NCBI GenBank assembly: GCA_027186245.1
Contig: CP114484.1
Location: 508,501 to 572,500, forward strand
From: Coriaria nepalensis
Lineage: Eukaryota > Streptophyta > Magnoliopsida > Cucurbitales > Coriariaceae
Direction of reading: 5' to 3'
DNA length: 64,000 nucleotides
The notes below the pieces were generated by a model. The model made no database searches, was not told where the DNA came from, and saw only the letters and a list, made by a program, of their open reading frames with translations. A program made the translations under genes and the position numbers. Of this stretch, positions 24,801-35,598 are shown piece by piece; the stretch's first letter is position 1, and every line of letters starts with the position of its first letter.

Positions 24801-26025
24801 TCATCCAAACTGATACGATGCAAGAGTAATGTCTCATTATCTTCTTCATCAATAACAAACAAACCCAGCTCTTCTGATCTCTGCATTAATAGCAATTGCA
24901 TTAAATCAATGCTTTATCACAGTCAACCAACGACTCTTCAACAAGACCAGGCAAGGAAACAGACCTCAAGATAGTCAACAGTAACATGTCCAGTTCCTTG
25001 ATCATCCCATTTCCCATCCTCATTTAGACGGTACACCTTAACACGCTGAAATTTTGAGGAATATAAATCATTTAATCCTTAGTAGCAACGAATTATGTTG
25101 CTTAAAATCAGGAAAATATCTTTGGATACTCCAAGATGATCCATAGTGGTTTCTACTGAGTATGCATTGGAGCCAAAAACATACAACACGTTTGATAAGA
25201 TTTAAATCTACCATTCAACTAATGCAGTCATGTACAAGCCAGAGAACCAGGTACTCAAGCAAGATAAGATGCCAAAAGTTACTAAAGGAACCTATTAACC
25301 ATTCCAAGATGATACGAACTGTCATGGAAAGCTTGTGTTTTTGTAGAATAAACGTTAACAACATTGAATTTCGAAAAAGCAGCTCTGATTTACTAATGTG
25401 AATAAGAAAACGAAAATAAAATGTGTCCAATGCTTTAAATTGGTACATAACAATTTTTGGGCAGTAGCATGACACAGGTTCATACTGCCACAGTAAACTA
25501 TCATTTAATGAAGAAACATTTTCCCCCAATAACTTAAAAGATAGAGGAGTAAAAAGATAGAAACTATTCCCAAAAGGAAACAAAGTTTCTGCAGAAATAT
25601 CCCAAGTACTTGGGTAAGCTCAATAAGCCTGTAACCAGGAATTTTCCACTTTCCAGTATACACCAGAACGATCCTATATACTTAGTACTTGCATTATATT
25701 CCAAAAATAAACAATTAAATGGAATCTTCTACTTGAGATAGCAAGTTCTTAAATGACAATAGCGTAAGATTAACTCAAAATATCAAGACTTTAATGTGAA
25801 CAATATCGTCATCCACTCAATAAAACTACCAGTCATTTATGACTCTACTCAGCTGAGATCAGAATCCATATGAAGTAACAAGACCAAGACGACAATTCCA
25901 GAGCGCGCGAAGTAGATAAATATCCTCTAGGGCAAAGACGCAAATGAAACTTGGAATTACTGATAGAGAAAACACACCTGCATCGACGTAGAGCTCGCCT
26001 GGGATCTCTCCGGAGCTCCCATCAT
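18801..26025 (-). CDS. SMEK1: SMEK1, regulatory subunit 3 of protein phosphatase 4
   Basis: Spliced length is 875 aa, as usual for plant SMEK1/PP4R3A, which directs PP4 to nuclear substrates. Exons in transcript order: 26025-25978, 25045-24965, 24880-24781, 24647-24563, 24475-24426, 24317-24238, 23804-23745, 23623-23524, 23427-23350, 22810-22743, 22606-22538, 22454-22377, 22295-22200, 22087-22017, 21907-21830, 21714-21621, 21239-21141, 20731-20523, 20425-20311, 20110-19979, 19893-19786, 19703-19594, 19502-19407, 19323-18801. An N-terminal PH/EVH1-like domain ([20 protein letters not shown]) is followed by the SMK-1 domain ([20 protein letters not shown]) and ARM-like helices. The C-terminus is acidic and serine-rich ([16 protein letters not shown]). 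Two adjacent ATGs (26025 and 26022) could start it. Intron 1 is long (25046-25977). Confidence 0.93.
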
Positions 26026-27933
26026 ATCTATGTAGATTCAAAACGAACACACGAAGCCAAATCCGAAGCAAATTGAATAAGAAATGAAGTAACGACGAAA
26101 CTTCAATTAGGGTTTCTTTCGAGGACGACGAAAAATAGAGGAAGTGAGAGGTGTAAAGAAAGAGATTGAAGATTCCGAGGGGTAAGGATCAATACAAAAC
26201 CCTAACCGCCATAGCCGCGGCACTGTGAGCGCTGCGATTCGTCTTTTTTTCTATCTCACTCGTTTCTCTCTTCCCCTCGCCTTTTTCCCCTTCCCTTCCT
26301 TTTTGATTTTTCGGTGCGAGTCTGTGTCCCTGAGCCCTCCTGAACTTCAATAAAAGAAAAGAAAGAAAAGTGAAGTACGCATGTTGTAATACTATTGTTG
26401 AATCCCGACTATACCCATCGGTTCCTATACGTAATTACGACGAAGCCGTTCAGCCCAGATGAGTGTCAACGCATGTCAACGCGCTTTCTTATCACGGATC
26501 CATCACGAGGGAGTTGGTGAATGTGGTGGACTCTTAGATAACTAACCGGCTGTCATCGGTAACACCCATAGAATATTGACCACTTGTAGGTAACGATTCT
26601 CCGTTAAACTGCCGTCAACTGCTCCAGTGGGGCAGTGACAGCACAGTTGAGCGAGCACAGTTGAGGAGGGGATCAGATCAGATCAAATCAATGATAAGAT
26701 GAGAGACATTATTAAACCACGTGGCAGGGGATGATTGGGTGATGACATGAATGGTACGGGGGTATCTACGTCTCTTTATTAAAGTTCCATCTTCTTTTTG
26801 CTTCGTTTTGACTTGAAAGAGAGTTCACATTTCACCCCAATAAACCAGATGGCAGATGCTGGAAGATGGCCGGGGGGGGGGGGGGGCGGGGGTTTATTTC
26901 TTGCAGGTACCAAACAAGAATATAACAAAACTCTCAATCATAAGCACTTTTTTGTTTTCAACAGAGAGAGCAGATATGACGTTTTTTTAGTGAGTCGATG
27001 TTTAAGTGCATTTATGTTAGTTAAAGTACGCATATCTGTTAAATAGATGTAAGTAGACCTTGCGTATAGTTAAGATCGATTGATATTGATAGTAATATGT
27101 ATAGAAAATATATATAATTAAAATAAATCGAAATAATAAATAGGTATGCCTTATCATAATACGTAGTAACAAAATGTATGTTTTTTTTTTCTATTGACTA
27201 CTTGAAGAATAACATGTAATTGAAAATGGGCAAAATATGCACCATGACTTTCCTCATGGCATTGTGGCAAATATGGAAACCCTCTCTTTAACGATGGTCT
27301 AAAACAAAGAACCAAATTCCAAATCAAGTTGACATGACAATAATTTACTGCACAAACTGCGCGTTATTTGATGTACAAATGATACGGATTATGTACGATG
27401 ACATGACACGGAACAACTTTCCGGTTGAAAATGATTTCTATGAGGGCAATGATCAAACCATGGCTGACTTAGTTTTTGTCACATCGCCAATCCACAATCA
27501 AGAATGATGCAGGTGATTAAATGGTTCAGTAGATCTCCATATGCATTATCATATACCGACACAGATCAATGAGACGCAGACAATTCCAAGTGACGAGGAC
27601 ACACATTCATGAAAGAGTGAAGATCTTAACAGTAACATAACCAAACCACAAAACCAAACGCACGACAAAAATGCAAACATCAATGCACCATATCAGGAAA
27701 TGAAACAAGCTCTCAGATTAAAGAATGCATAGAAATGACAAGTGATGATAAAATTCATTGCCTAAAAAAGGTTCCTTTGGTTTCGCAAGGCTTATAGAGT
27801 ACAGATACTGATTTTGCAATTCAACAGAGAATCCACTAAGACAACGTTTAAAAAAAAAAAAAAAAAAAACTAAAGACATCTTAATATGCCAAAATTAGAG
27901 TAAAGCACCATTCCAGCGCCTTCATCTTCTAAT
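26026..27933. other. SMEK1 promoter and intergenic region
   Basis: The part just above 26025 is the SMEK1 leader and promoter, with a pyrimidine-rich stretch on the plus strand near 26240-26310. A run of 15 G followed by C and 5 more G lies at 26872-26892. The remainder is AT-rich, and positions nearest 27900 will be the RPL29 3' UTR, including an A run near 27850-27868. No further gene can be supported. Confidence 0.5.
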
Positions 27934-28220
27934 TTACTCTTCCTCAGTGGCTGTCTCACCGATCTTCTTGTTGTGCTTCCTGGCATACCTCTGGTTCCTC
28001 AGAAACTTAGGATCCATCTGCATGTAAAGTGAGAAATCAGATCCATTAAATCCTAGATTCAGATTTCATAGAAATCTATAACGACAAACTGGTAAAAAAA
28101 CGGTTGCTTAGTGCTTACCCCTTTGGTTGAAGTGTGGCGGTGCTTCCGGGGCTTCTTGATGCCGTTCCTGTGAGCCTTGTGGGATTGGTTGTGTGCCGTG
28201 TGATTCTTCGACTTGGCCAT
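27934..28220 (-). CDS. RPL29: 60S ribosomal protein L29 (eL29)
   Basis: Two coding exons, 28220-28119 and 28017-27934, give a basic 61-residue protein starting [20 protein letters not shown] and ending [11 protein letters not shown]. Length and sequence match plant cytosolic eL29, a component of the large ribosomal subunit. The first exon ends in codon phase 0 with a GTAAGC donor. The leader is also spliced: 5' UTR exon to 28318, intron 28317-28234, then 28233-28221 joined to the ATG. Leader introns near the start are common in plant ribosomal protein genes and often support high expression. No defect is seen. Confidence 0.95.
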
Positions 28221-28821
28221 ATATCTCTTCGACCTACAAAAACCGGCAGCGACTGTTTATCAGATAGAGCTCTAACGAAATATACGAAATTCAACGGCTC
28301 AAGGGGAGAGACCAAACCTGAAGACGATCGATGAAGGCTCCGGCTTCAGATGCTGCCCTAGGGATTTTTCTACCTGGTGAAGTGAATGAGCAGAGAAGAA
28401 AAACCGCTGATCTCTCTTATCTGAGCTTATATTGAAACCCTAGCGAGCTGTATGGATTGTACAATTGACCCAAGTTGAAAAGTGGGCTTCGGGCTTACAA
28501 ATTACAAATAAAGCCCAAACTAATAGAATTACTAAACTGAATTATACCGTAACGGCGTGACGTAGGCTGTAAAACAAGGAAGCCAGTTATGAGGTAGCTA
28601 CCTAGCTAAGCTAAGCTCTTGCACATCCTTTATTCCTTACCTACACTGTAGGGGTAAAAGCCAAATCTGCCAGTTGTAACGCTGAGGGGGAGAGAGAGAG
28701 GGGCGGGGGGAGGCCATTTCAGATCTCTCGTCTGTTTTCACCTTTGGATCTTTGTTCACTGATTTGATTAAGGATCTCGGATCTTTTTCTTCTCCGACTA
28801 GATTCCGGCGATACATAAGAG

Positions 28822-30443
28822 ATGTTTCTGGTCGACTGGTTCTATGGTGTGCTGGCGTCGCTCGGTCTCTGGCAAAAAGAGGCGAAGATTCTATTCCTCG
28901 GCCTCGATAATGCCGGCAAGACTACCCTCCTTCACATGTTGAAAGACGAGGTTTTGTAGTCTTCTTTCTCGCACTAAATATATAATTCATCGGCTTCTCT
29001 GTAAGGATCTTGCTTTTCTACTTGATTCGTTGAGATTTCTCAACCTGTTGGAAATTTTTTTGGTGACAGAGACTAGTGCAACACCAGCCAACGCAGCATC
29101 CTACATCGGAGGAGTTGAGCATTGGCAAAATTAAGTTCAAGGCGTTCGATTTGGGAGGCCATCAGATCGCTCGAAGAGTCTGGAAAGATTACTATGCTAA
29201 GGTGATCTTCCATTTTGATTACTCTTAACCTATGATCTCTATTAGATCGATTTTTCTTTTTTTGTTCCTTTTTTTACCCCTGCAAACTGCTAGAGAAATC
29301 AATAGGCACCGCAGGCTGCTTTGGCCAAAAAAAAAAAAAAGGGCTGCTTTGGTAACCATGTAAATTGGTGCATAATGACTGCTTTACAGTCAGATCTTCT
29401 TCAATGCTAATTTTGTACTTCAATTAAGCTCTTTCGGCTAATTTCCAATTATTTTCTGTGATAACATTTATGCTTTTGTATATTTATGGCGTTTGAAAGT
29501 TCTCACTTCCACGTGTTCGATTTCTCGGCATCAAACATCAATGGATAGCTTTGCCTAAGAGTACCTTTTTCTAGACCTTTTCAAGACGTGTTCCAACTGT
29601 TAACGTCCATATCCCAACCCACAGAAAGGATTGGATACTATCATTAAAGGCCTTTTACAGAGCTATCTTCTACTGAAAATGAAATAGTTGATACATAGCC
29701 CATAAGCAAAGGGGAAGTTAGTTGTTACTTTAAGCGAGTTTTCTTCTCTAGTTCCCACATAACAAGAATTTAGCCTTACATCTTGTAGCTTTAGTAGTCC
29801 TCAGCTAAAATTTAGTAAAAGAATAAGCTTTGCGCATTCTTTGGCTACCACATCAATTTCTTCTCGAGTTTGCCAAGGATTGATTCACACGTTTCAAACA
29901 TGTTTCCATTGCCGAATACTTCCAGAGGCTGGATCCTTATTATACACCATTTGAAGTGTGGCTTGAAATTTTCTCCTGGATCATAATATTACCCTATGTT
30001 ACTAAATATATTACTGTCTCCTCGATCCATTTTTGCTGGCATGAACTGTTTGTTCAAGGCTTAATCTATTGCTGACCTTAATTTGTCCAAGTATGAATCT
30101 CTTCCTCTCTCTTCACAAACAGGTTGATGCTGTAGTTTATCTGGTAGACGCCAATGACAAGGAAAGGTTTGCAGAATCAAAGAAAGAGCTAGACGCTCTT
30201 CTTTCTGATGAATCACTGGCCAATGTTCCATTTCTGGTGCTAGGCAACAAGATCGACATCCCTTATGCAGCTTCAGAAGATGAGCTGCGCTATCACCTTG
30301 GCCTGACCAATTTCACTACTGGCAAGGGCAAAGTGAATCTTACCGAATCCAATGTTCGACCCCTCGAGGTTTTCATGTGCAGTATCGTCCGGAAGATGGG
30401 ATACGGCGATGGCTTCAAGTGGCTCTCCCAATATATCAAGTAG
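28822..30443 (+). CDS. SAR1: SAR1 small GTPase, copy 1
   Basis: Exons 28822-28950, 29070-29201 and 30123-30443 encode 193 aa, the standard SAR1 length. SAR1 initiates COPII coat assembly at the endoplasmic reticulum. The amphipathic N-terminus [16 protein letters not shown]-loop GLDNAGKT, switch I Thr in HPTSEE, DLGGH and NKID motifs are all intact. The second intron is 921 bp. The next gene downstream is a second SAR1 in the same orientation with the same two intron positions; 14 of 193 residues differ (for example LWQK here, LYHK there), so the pair is a tandem duplicate. Confidence 0.96.
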
Positions 30444-31385
30444 AGAGATATAGAGGCACTTTAGCAGCATTTTTTCTGTCTTGTTATATCTACTTGGCAA
30501 TCTTCTTTCTTTTCCTTTTTTCCTATTTTGTTTTTTCATTGTTGGTGTTTGAATTATTCAACCATCTCAATCTTCTTTCTTTCTCCAGTAACTAGGCTTT
30601 GTTAAATTTTGGTTCTTTGATTATTTCTGTCACTTTTTTTTTTAATATTCTCAATAAACTATCTAGAATCATGGCCTGATGTTTACTTATGCACTATATA
30701 TAAACTCGGATTTGAATTCGGTCCGGATTGTTCGGGTTTCAACAGATGTTTGAAATTAAATAAAAATTAATTTCAATCGTAATTGAATCTATTCTTATTC
30801 ACTTATACAGTCAAACGGACACACACAAAAAAAAATCTTTCTCACTTATATTCTATTGAGATTCTTAATTTTTATTTCCATTTTCATTCCCTCCAAAAGT
30901 TAAACTGCTCGTAAAGTTTGAATGGAATTATTATTTTTCCGAAAGGTGATACCACGTAAGCACATCATAAAGACAAGATCTCATCCCAGCCACCAGTTTT
31001 CATATGAACGGCTATACACGTACATAATGACGCGTATGAGCCAATAATTTGTTAACAACTGGATATTAATCTCCGAAACCGTTGATCCCAAGTTACTCGT
31101 TAACCTTCACCGGACCCACGTAAGCACCGCAAATGCTTCATCTCTTCTTCGTCACCTCTCAAACCGGTAATTTATCCCCAGTATAAAATTCGAGTTTTTG
31201 CTTTCAAAATTCGGAGCAAAACTATTTCTCTGTTTTCGTCTCTCTCACACTTCCTCTGCTCTTCCTGCCTACTCGGTCATCTTCAAATCGCCGGGAGAAT
31301 TTTCCGGCCAGTTCGCTGTTTTCTGACCGAAATTAAGGTGATGAAGTTCTTTGCGTTCTGTTGAGAAAATATCTTTAGAGGAAAC
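30444..31385. other. Spacer between the two SAR1 genes
   Basis: The first part is the 3' UTR of SAR1 copy 1, with an AATAAA at 30653-30658. The rest is AT-rich spacer and then a pyrimidine-rich leader of SAR1 copy 2 from about 31220. No other coding sequence is supported. Confidence 0.5.
30653..30658 (+). terminator. Possible polyadenylation signal of SAR1 copy 1
   Basis: A perfect AATAAA lies 210 bases after the stop codon, in a T-rich context. Plant near-upstream elements are loosely conserved, so this is a position-based suggestion. Confidence 0.35.
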
Positions 31386-32662
31386 ATGTTTCTCGTGGAT
31401 TGGTTCTATGGAGTTCTAGCTTCTCTTGGTCTCTACCATAAGGAGGCGAAGATCTTGTTTCTGGGACTTGATAATGCCGGGAAGACAACTCTGCTGCATA
31501 TGCTGAAAGACGAGGTTTTCTGAGTTCAAATTCAATTCAATTCAGTGAATTCACTGTAAATTAAAGAGTTTATTTTTTTTATTTTGAAGGAAAGTATGTT
31601 CAGTTTTTTACTTTAGCAGCTTTGGCTCTCTTTATGAAGCTGGAATGTAGGGTTTAATGGGCGTGTTCTTAATTTGTCTTGCAGAGGCTTGTGCAGCACC
31701 AACCGACACAGCACCCAACCTCTGAGGAACTGAGTATCGGGAATATTAAGTTCAAGGCCTTTGATTTGGGTGGGCACCAGATTGCTCGAAGAGTGTGGAA
31801 GGACTATTACGCCAAGGTATTCATAGTTTCATACTATTTGTCTTGGTTTCTGACTTATTGCTTAGCTGCCTTGCTTATTCATGCCTATGAACACTGCCTT
31901 TTGGCTTTATTTTGATGGTCTTAATAAATTATTCACTCTCTGTTTGTTACTCGGTATACATTAGAAAGCACCAGTAAGAAACGATCTCTGTTACTGATAT
32001 TATCCCTCAAGGTGTTAGCTTTCCAGTCTCCAATTAAGTCCACTCTGTTAATTTGAGTATCTGTTGGAATCTTGGATATGATATCTATAGTTCTCAGTCG
32101 GTATGTTTGAGGGCATAATGATGTCTTTACAAGATGAAAACTGGGGTTGGTTATATAGCTCCAGCGATATTGTTGTCCGTCTACTGGTAAATTTGTAAGC
32201 ATGAAGCTCCTTCTAGTACTTTCTATCATTCTGTGAGTGGAAAGACACCAAAACTGTTATATATTGGATTCAATGGGACTGTGAAAAATGCATCTTGATT
32301 CTTTGACTCAGAGCGTTTTGCCTCTTCTTTTTATCTTACAGGTGGATGCGGTTGTGTACCTGGTAGATGCTTATGACAAGGAGAGATTTGCAGAGTCAAG
32401 AAAGGAGCTTGATGCGCTTCTCTCCGATGAGTCACTGGCAAACGTTCCATTCCTGATCCTAGGAAACAAGATTGACATACCTTATGCTGCTTCAGAGGAT
32501 GAATTGAGGTATCATATGGGCCTGACCAACTTCACCACCGGAAAGGAAAAGGTGGATCTCTCTGGTACCAATGTCCGGCCCCTTGAAGTTTTCATGTGCA
32601 GTATCGTGCGCAAGATGGGATATGGAGAAGGCTTTAAATGGGTTTCTCAATACATCAAGTAG
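31386..32662 (+). CDS. SAR1: SAR1 small GTPase, copy 2
   Basis: Exons 31386-31514, 31685-31816 and 32342-32662 encode 193 aa with every GTPase motif intact ([17 protein letters not shown]). It should act like copy 1 in recruiting SEC23/24 to ER exit sites. Exon lengths (129, 132, 321 nt) are identical to copy 1, while introns differ in length and sequence, which argues against a very recent duplication. Compared with copy 1 it has Tyr for Asn in [10 protein letters not shown] and [10 protein letters not shown] for [10 protein letters not shown]. Separate leaders and promoters suggest independent regulation. Confidence 0.96.
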
Positions 32663-33761
32663 AATCAACAGACAAGCTGAGCGGCCATTCCAGTTTACTG
32701 AAAATGGTAAATTTCCTGTGACCTAATGCAGCCTTCTCCTCAGTAATGGCTTCAACGCTTTTGAAGCAGGGACGCCACTATGTAAAGTGAATATGTTTCA
32801 TGTTTAGTATAACAGATTTCTTCATTTTTTGTTTCTAGCTTGCAAGAACCTTTTTTCTGGTTTGAGGGTTGTCAGCAATATCATTCTAGTGTTTGATAAG
32901 AAGAAATGTACCACATTGTAACTCGTCCATCTATTCCCTTTTAGCATCTTAAGCTGCATATAACTCAAAATCATACGGGTCCTACTGCATAGAAGGCTCT
33001 TGCTTTTTGGATCACTGGTGAAGCAACAGCAAAACGTGCTTCATGGGGTTGTTTTTTTTTTTCCCCTTTAATTTATAATATCCCAAAGGCATTCTCTTAT
33101 GAAGTAGGAATCCACTTATTATTTTGTGTGTCAACTTTCTATGGCAGCAAATAAAGAAGTGGCAGTTGGTGGGATTACTATAATTATAGCTGGCAAATAC
33201 ATGAGAAAAGAATAATAGGATGGTACGAGTGACACCTACTTTCTCCGGCATTCATTCATAGAAAAGAGGGTTACATTCGGATTCGGTTTTGGAGACTCCT
33301 CTTATTAATTAGCGCTACACATGCTGAGATTATAAAAGCAAGGATGCTGACACAAACAGTAGACCATAGGCTCACTGGGCGACACGTTCTACACAGGTTA
33401 GCCCAACCTCCTCTTCTTTCATGCCTGCTCCAAGCCCAATTGAATATCCCACCCTAACAACTTATGATACAGACAATACAGTAGAAGCTCTGCCTTAATA
33501 CAGATACATAAATAAATTTTTTTCCCTTGCACTCCAAGTCAGCAACTGAAAATCGAAAAAAAAAAGTTGCTGCTCTTTTACTCCAACTCTGAAAAATCTG
33601 CCTCTCCTAACGCAGTTCCACACTCATTTTCCATCCCTTTCCCTCTCAAACAAAGTAATCCCAGAACACTCCTCCATTTTTCCCTTCTATATCTTCCCCC
33701 CCACCCCTCCACATTCTTCACCACCAAACACATAGTAATCTTCCGTCGTAGAAAAGGAAAA
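32663..33761. other. SAR1 copy 2 3' UTR and CTL promoter
   Basis: No gene is supported here. The left part is 3' UTR and AT-rich spacer. From about 33590 the sequence is strongly pyrimidine-rich (many CCCTTT and CTCC runs) and is probably the transcribed leader of the chitinase-like gene. The open frame that extends upstream of the ATG at 33762 is leader sequence. Confidence 0.5.
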
Positions 33762-34891
33762 ATGGAACCCAAGTGGTGTATAGTATTGTCAGTATTGAGT
33801 CTGATATTGTTGTGGCAGCAAGTTAATGGGGACGAAACCTCTGTAAAGCCACTGGTAAAGATAGTAAAGGGCAAGAAGTTATGTGATAGAGGGTGGGAAT
33901 GCAAAGGCTTGTCAGCATATTGCTGCAACCATACAATCTCTGACTATTTCCAAACCTACCAATTTGAGAACCTCTTCTCGAAACGTAACACTCCAGTTGC
34001 TTACGCCGTAGGCTTCTGGGACTATCACTCGTTCATTACAGCAGCGGCCCAATATCAGCCTCTCGGGTTTGGAACCACAGGCGGGAAGTTGCAGGGAATG
34101 AAGGAAGTTGCTGCCTTTCTTGGTCATGTTGGCAGCAAAACCTCATGTAAGAAAGCTGTATAACTTGACTGTTATGCTTTTTCGTATTCTCATTTGTAGT
34201 CATTGTAATTGATTTTTTATGGATTTGTGCAGGTGGGTATGGAGTGGCCACAGGAGGTCCATTAGCATGGGGATTATGCTACAACAAGGAGATGAGCCCA
34301 AGCAAATTGTACTGTGATGACTATTATAAGTACACTTACCCTTGCACTCCTGGAGCTTCCTACCATGGCCGTGGTGCCCTGCCTGTCTATTGGTATGACT
34401 GATGTTCATTGTTGCATTCATTTCTCAACAGTTTTTACCGTAACTGAACGATAACATATAAAAATGAATCGGATCTTAGGAATTACAATTATGGAGAAAC
34501 AGGGGAGGCCTTAAAGGTGGATCTATTGAACCATCCAGAGTACATTGAGCAGAATGCAACTCTGGCTTTCCAAGCTGCAATATGGAGGTGGATGACTCCT
34601 GTGAAGAAGCATCAGCCTTCGGCTCATGATGTTTTTGTTGGCAACTGGAAACCGACCAAGAACGACACGTTGGCTAAGAGAGTGCCCGGTTTTGGAACTA
34701 CAATCAACGTACTATACGGTGATAGTGTATGCGGTCAGGGCGATGTTGAAGCCATGAGCAATACCGTGTCTCACTACCTATATTACCTTGATTTGATGGG
34801 AGTTGGCCGAGAAGAGGCCGGGCCCCATGACGTTCTGACCTGCGCTGAGCAGGAGCCGTTCAATGCCCCACCATCCGCTTCCTCCTCATAG
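33762..34891 (+). CDS. CTL1: Chitinase-like protein (CTL1/CTL2 type, GH19-related)
   Basis: Exons 33762-34146, 34233-34392 and 34480-34891 encode 318 aa. A signal peptide is visible (MEPKWCIVLSVLSLILLWQQ, cleavage near residue 23). The body matches plant CTL1/POM1-like proteins, which are secreted and influence cellulose and cell-wall assembly without chitinase activity. In true GH19 chitinases the catalytic Glu lies in an HETTGG motif; here the corresponding stretch is GHVGSKTSCGYG, with no such Glu, as in known CTLs. Conserved cysteines and blocks such as GGPLAWGLCYN and FQAAIWRWMTP are intact. CTL1 and CTL2 cannot be separated without a tree. Confidence 0.93.
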
Positions 34892-35598
34892 CTTTATTAT
34901 GGTTAATATATAGAGACAGAGATTGAAGGAAAGGTGGCAAAATCATTTCAAAGCTTTTAAAAGTGTGAGGCAATTGATGTGTTTATGTAATATAATCCAG
35001 TTTCTGGTCGTCCCATTTGTTATTGCTGCTGTAAATTTTGTTATTGTCTGGAATTTGATACAAGCAGCACAATAAGCTCTGTAATTGTTATCCATGGATA
35101 CAGGAAGATGGTGTATGGTTGTTGCATGTTCTTGTTCAGGCAAATAAAAATTGGTTGGTTTCACATTTAAATCAAATATTAATCATTGCCCGTTTCTTAA
35201 TTTTTTTCCCTTCTTTTCGGTAATCTTGTTGTGTTCAGATCCAATTTAATGAACACCTAAAAAGGGCAGACATTTAATCTTAAAAAGAAGGAATTTTGCC
35301 CACAAATTTCATGAGGTGGCAATTGTTGGCTCTCTGATCAGAGTAGATAACAAGTGAGATGATGCTCTCCAAGCAATCGTGAACGGTGAATAGCTGAGCT
35401 CAGGCAGTTTCCAGATTCGTTACCGTCATTCCCAGCCGTTGATCACCATTCATAATCATTTTTCATTTTTTTATTGTAGTTTATAAGCTCGCCCGATTCA
35501 TGGCTTTCTTACTCACTCTTCCTTCTCCTGCCATTATTATAGTTATAGTGGTTGCTACGTGCTAAGTTCAGTAGAGAGAGAGAGAGAATAAGAAATTG
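34892..35598. other. CTL 3' UTR and AAE7 promoter
   Basis: No coding sequence is supported. An AATAAA occurs at 35143-35148, 250 bases past the CTL stop. A short GA repeat lies at about 35574-35587 just before the AAE7 start and is likely part of its leader. Confidence 0.5.
35143..35148 (+). terminator. Possible polyadenylation signal of the CTL gene
   Basis: A perfect AATAAA stands in a T/G-rich 3' region at a plausible distance from the stop codon. The call rests on motif and position only. Confidence 0.35.

Noticed and set aside
33567..33761. N-terminal extension of the chitinase-like protein
   Set aside because: It would precede a good signal peptide, has no ATG start and is pyrimidine-rich leader sequence.
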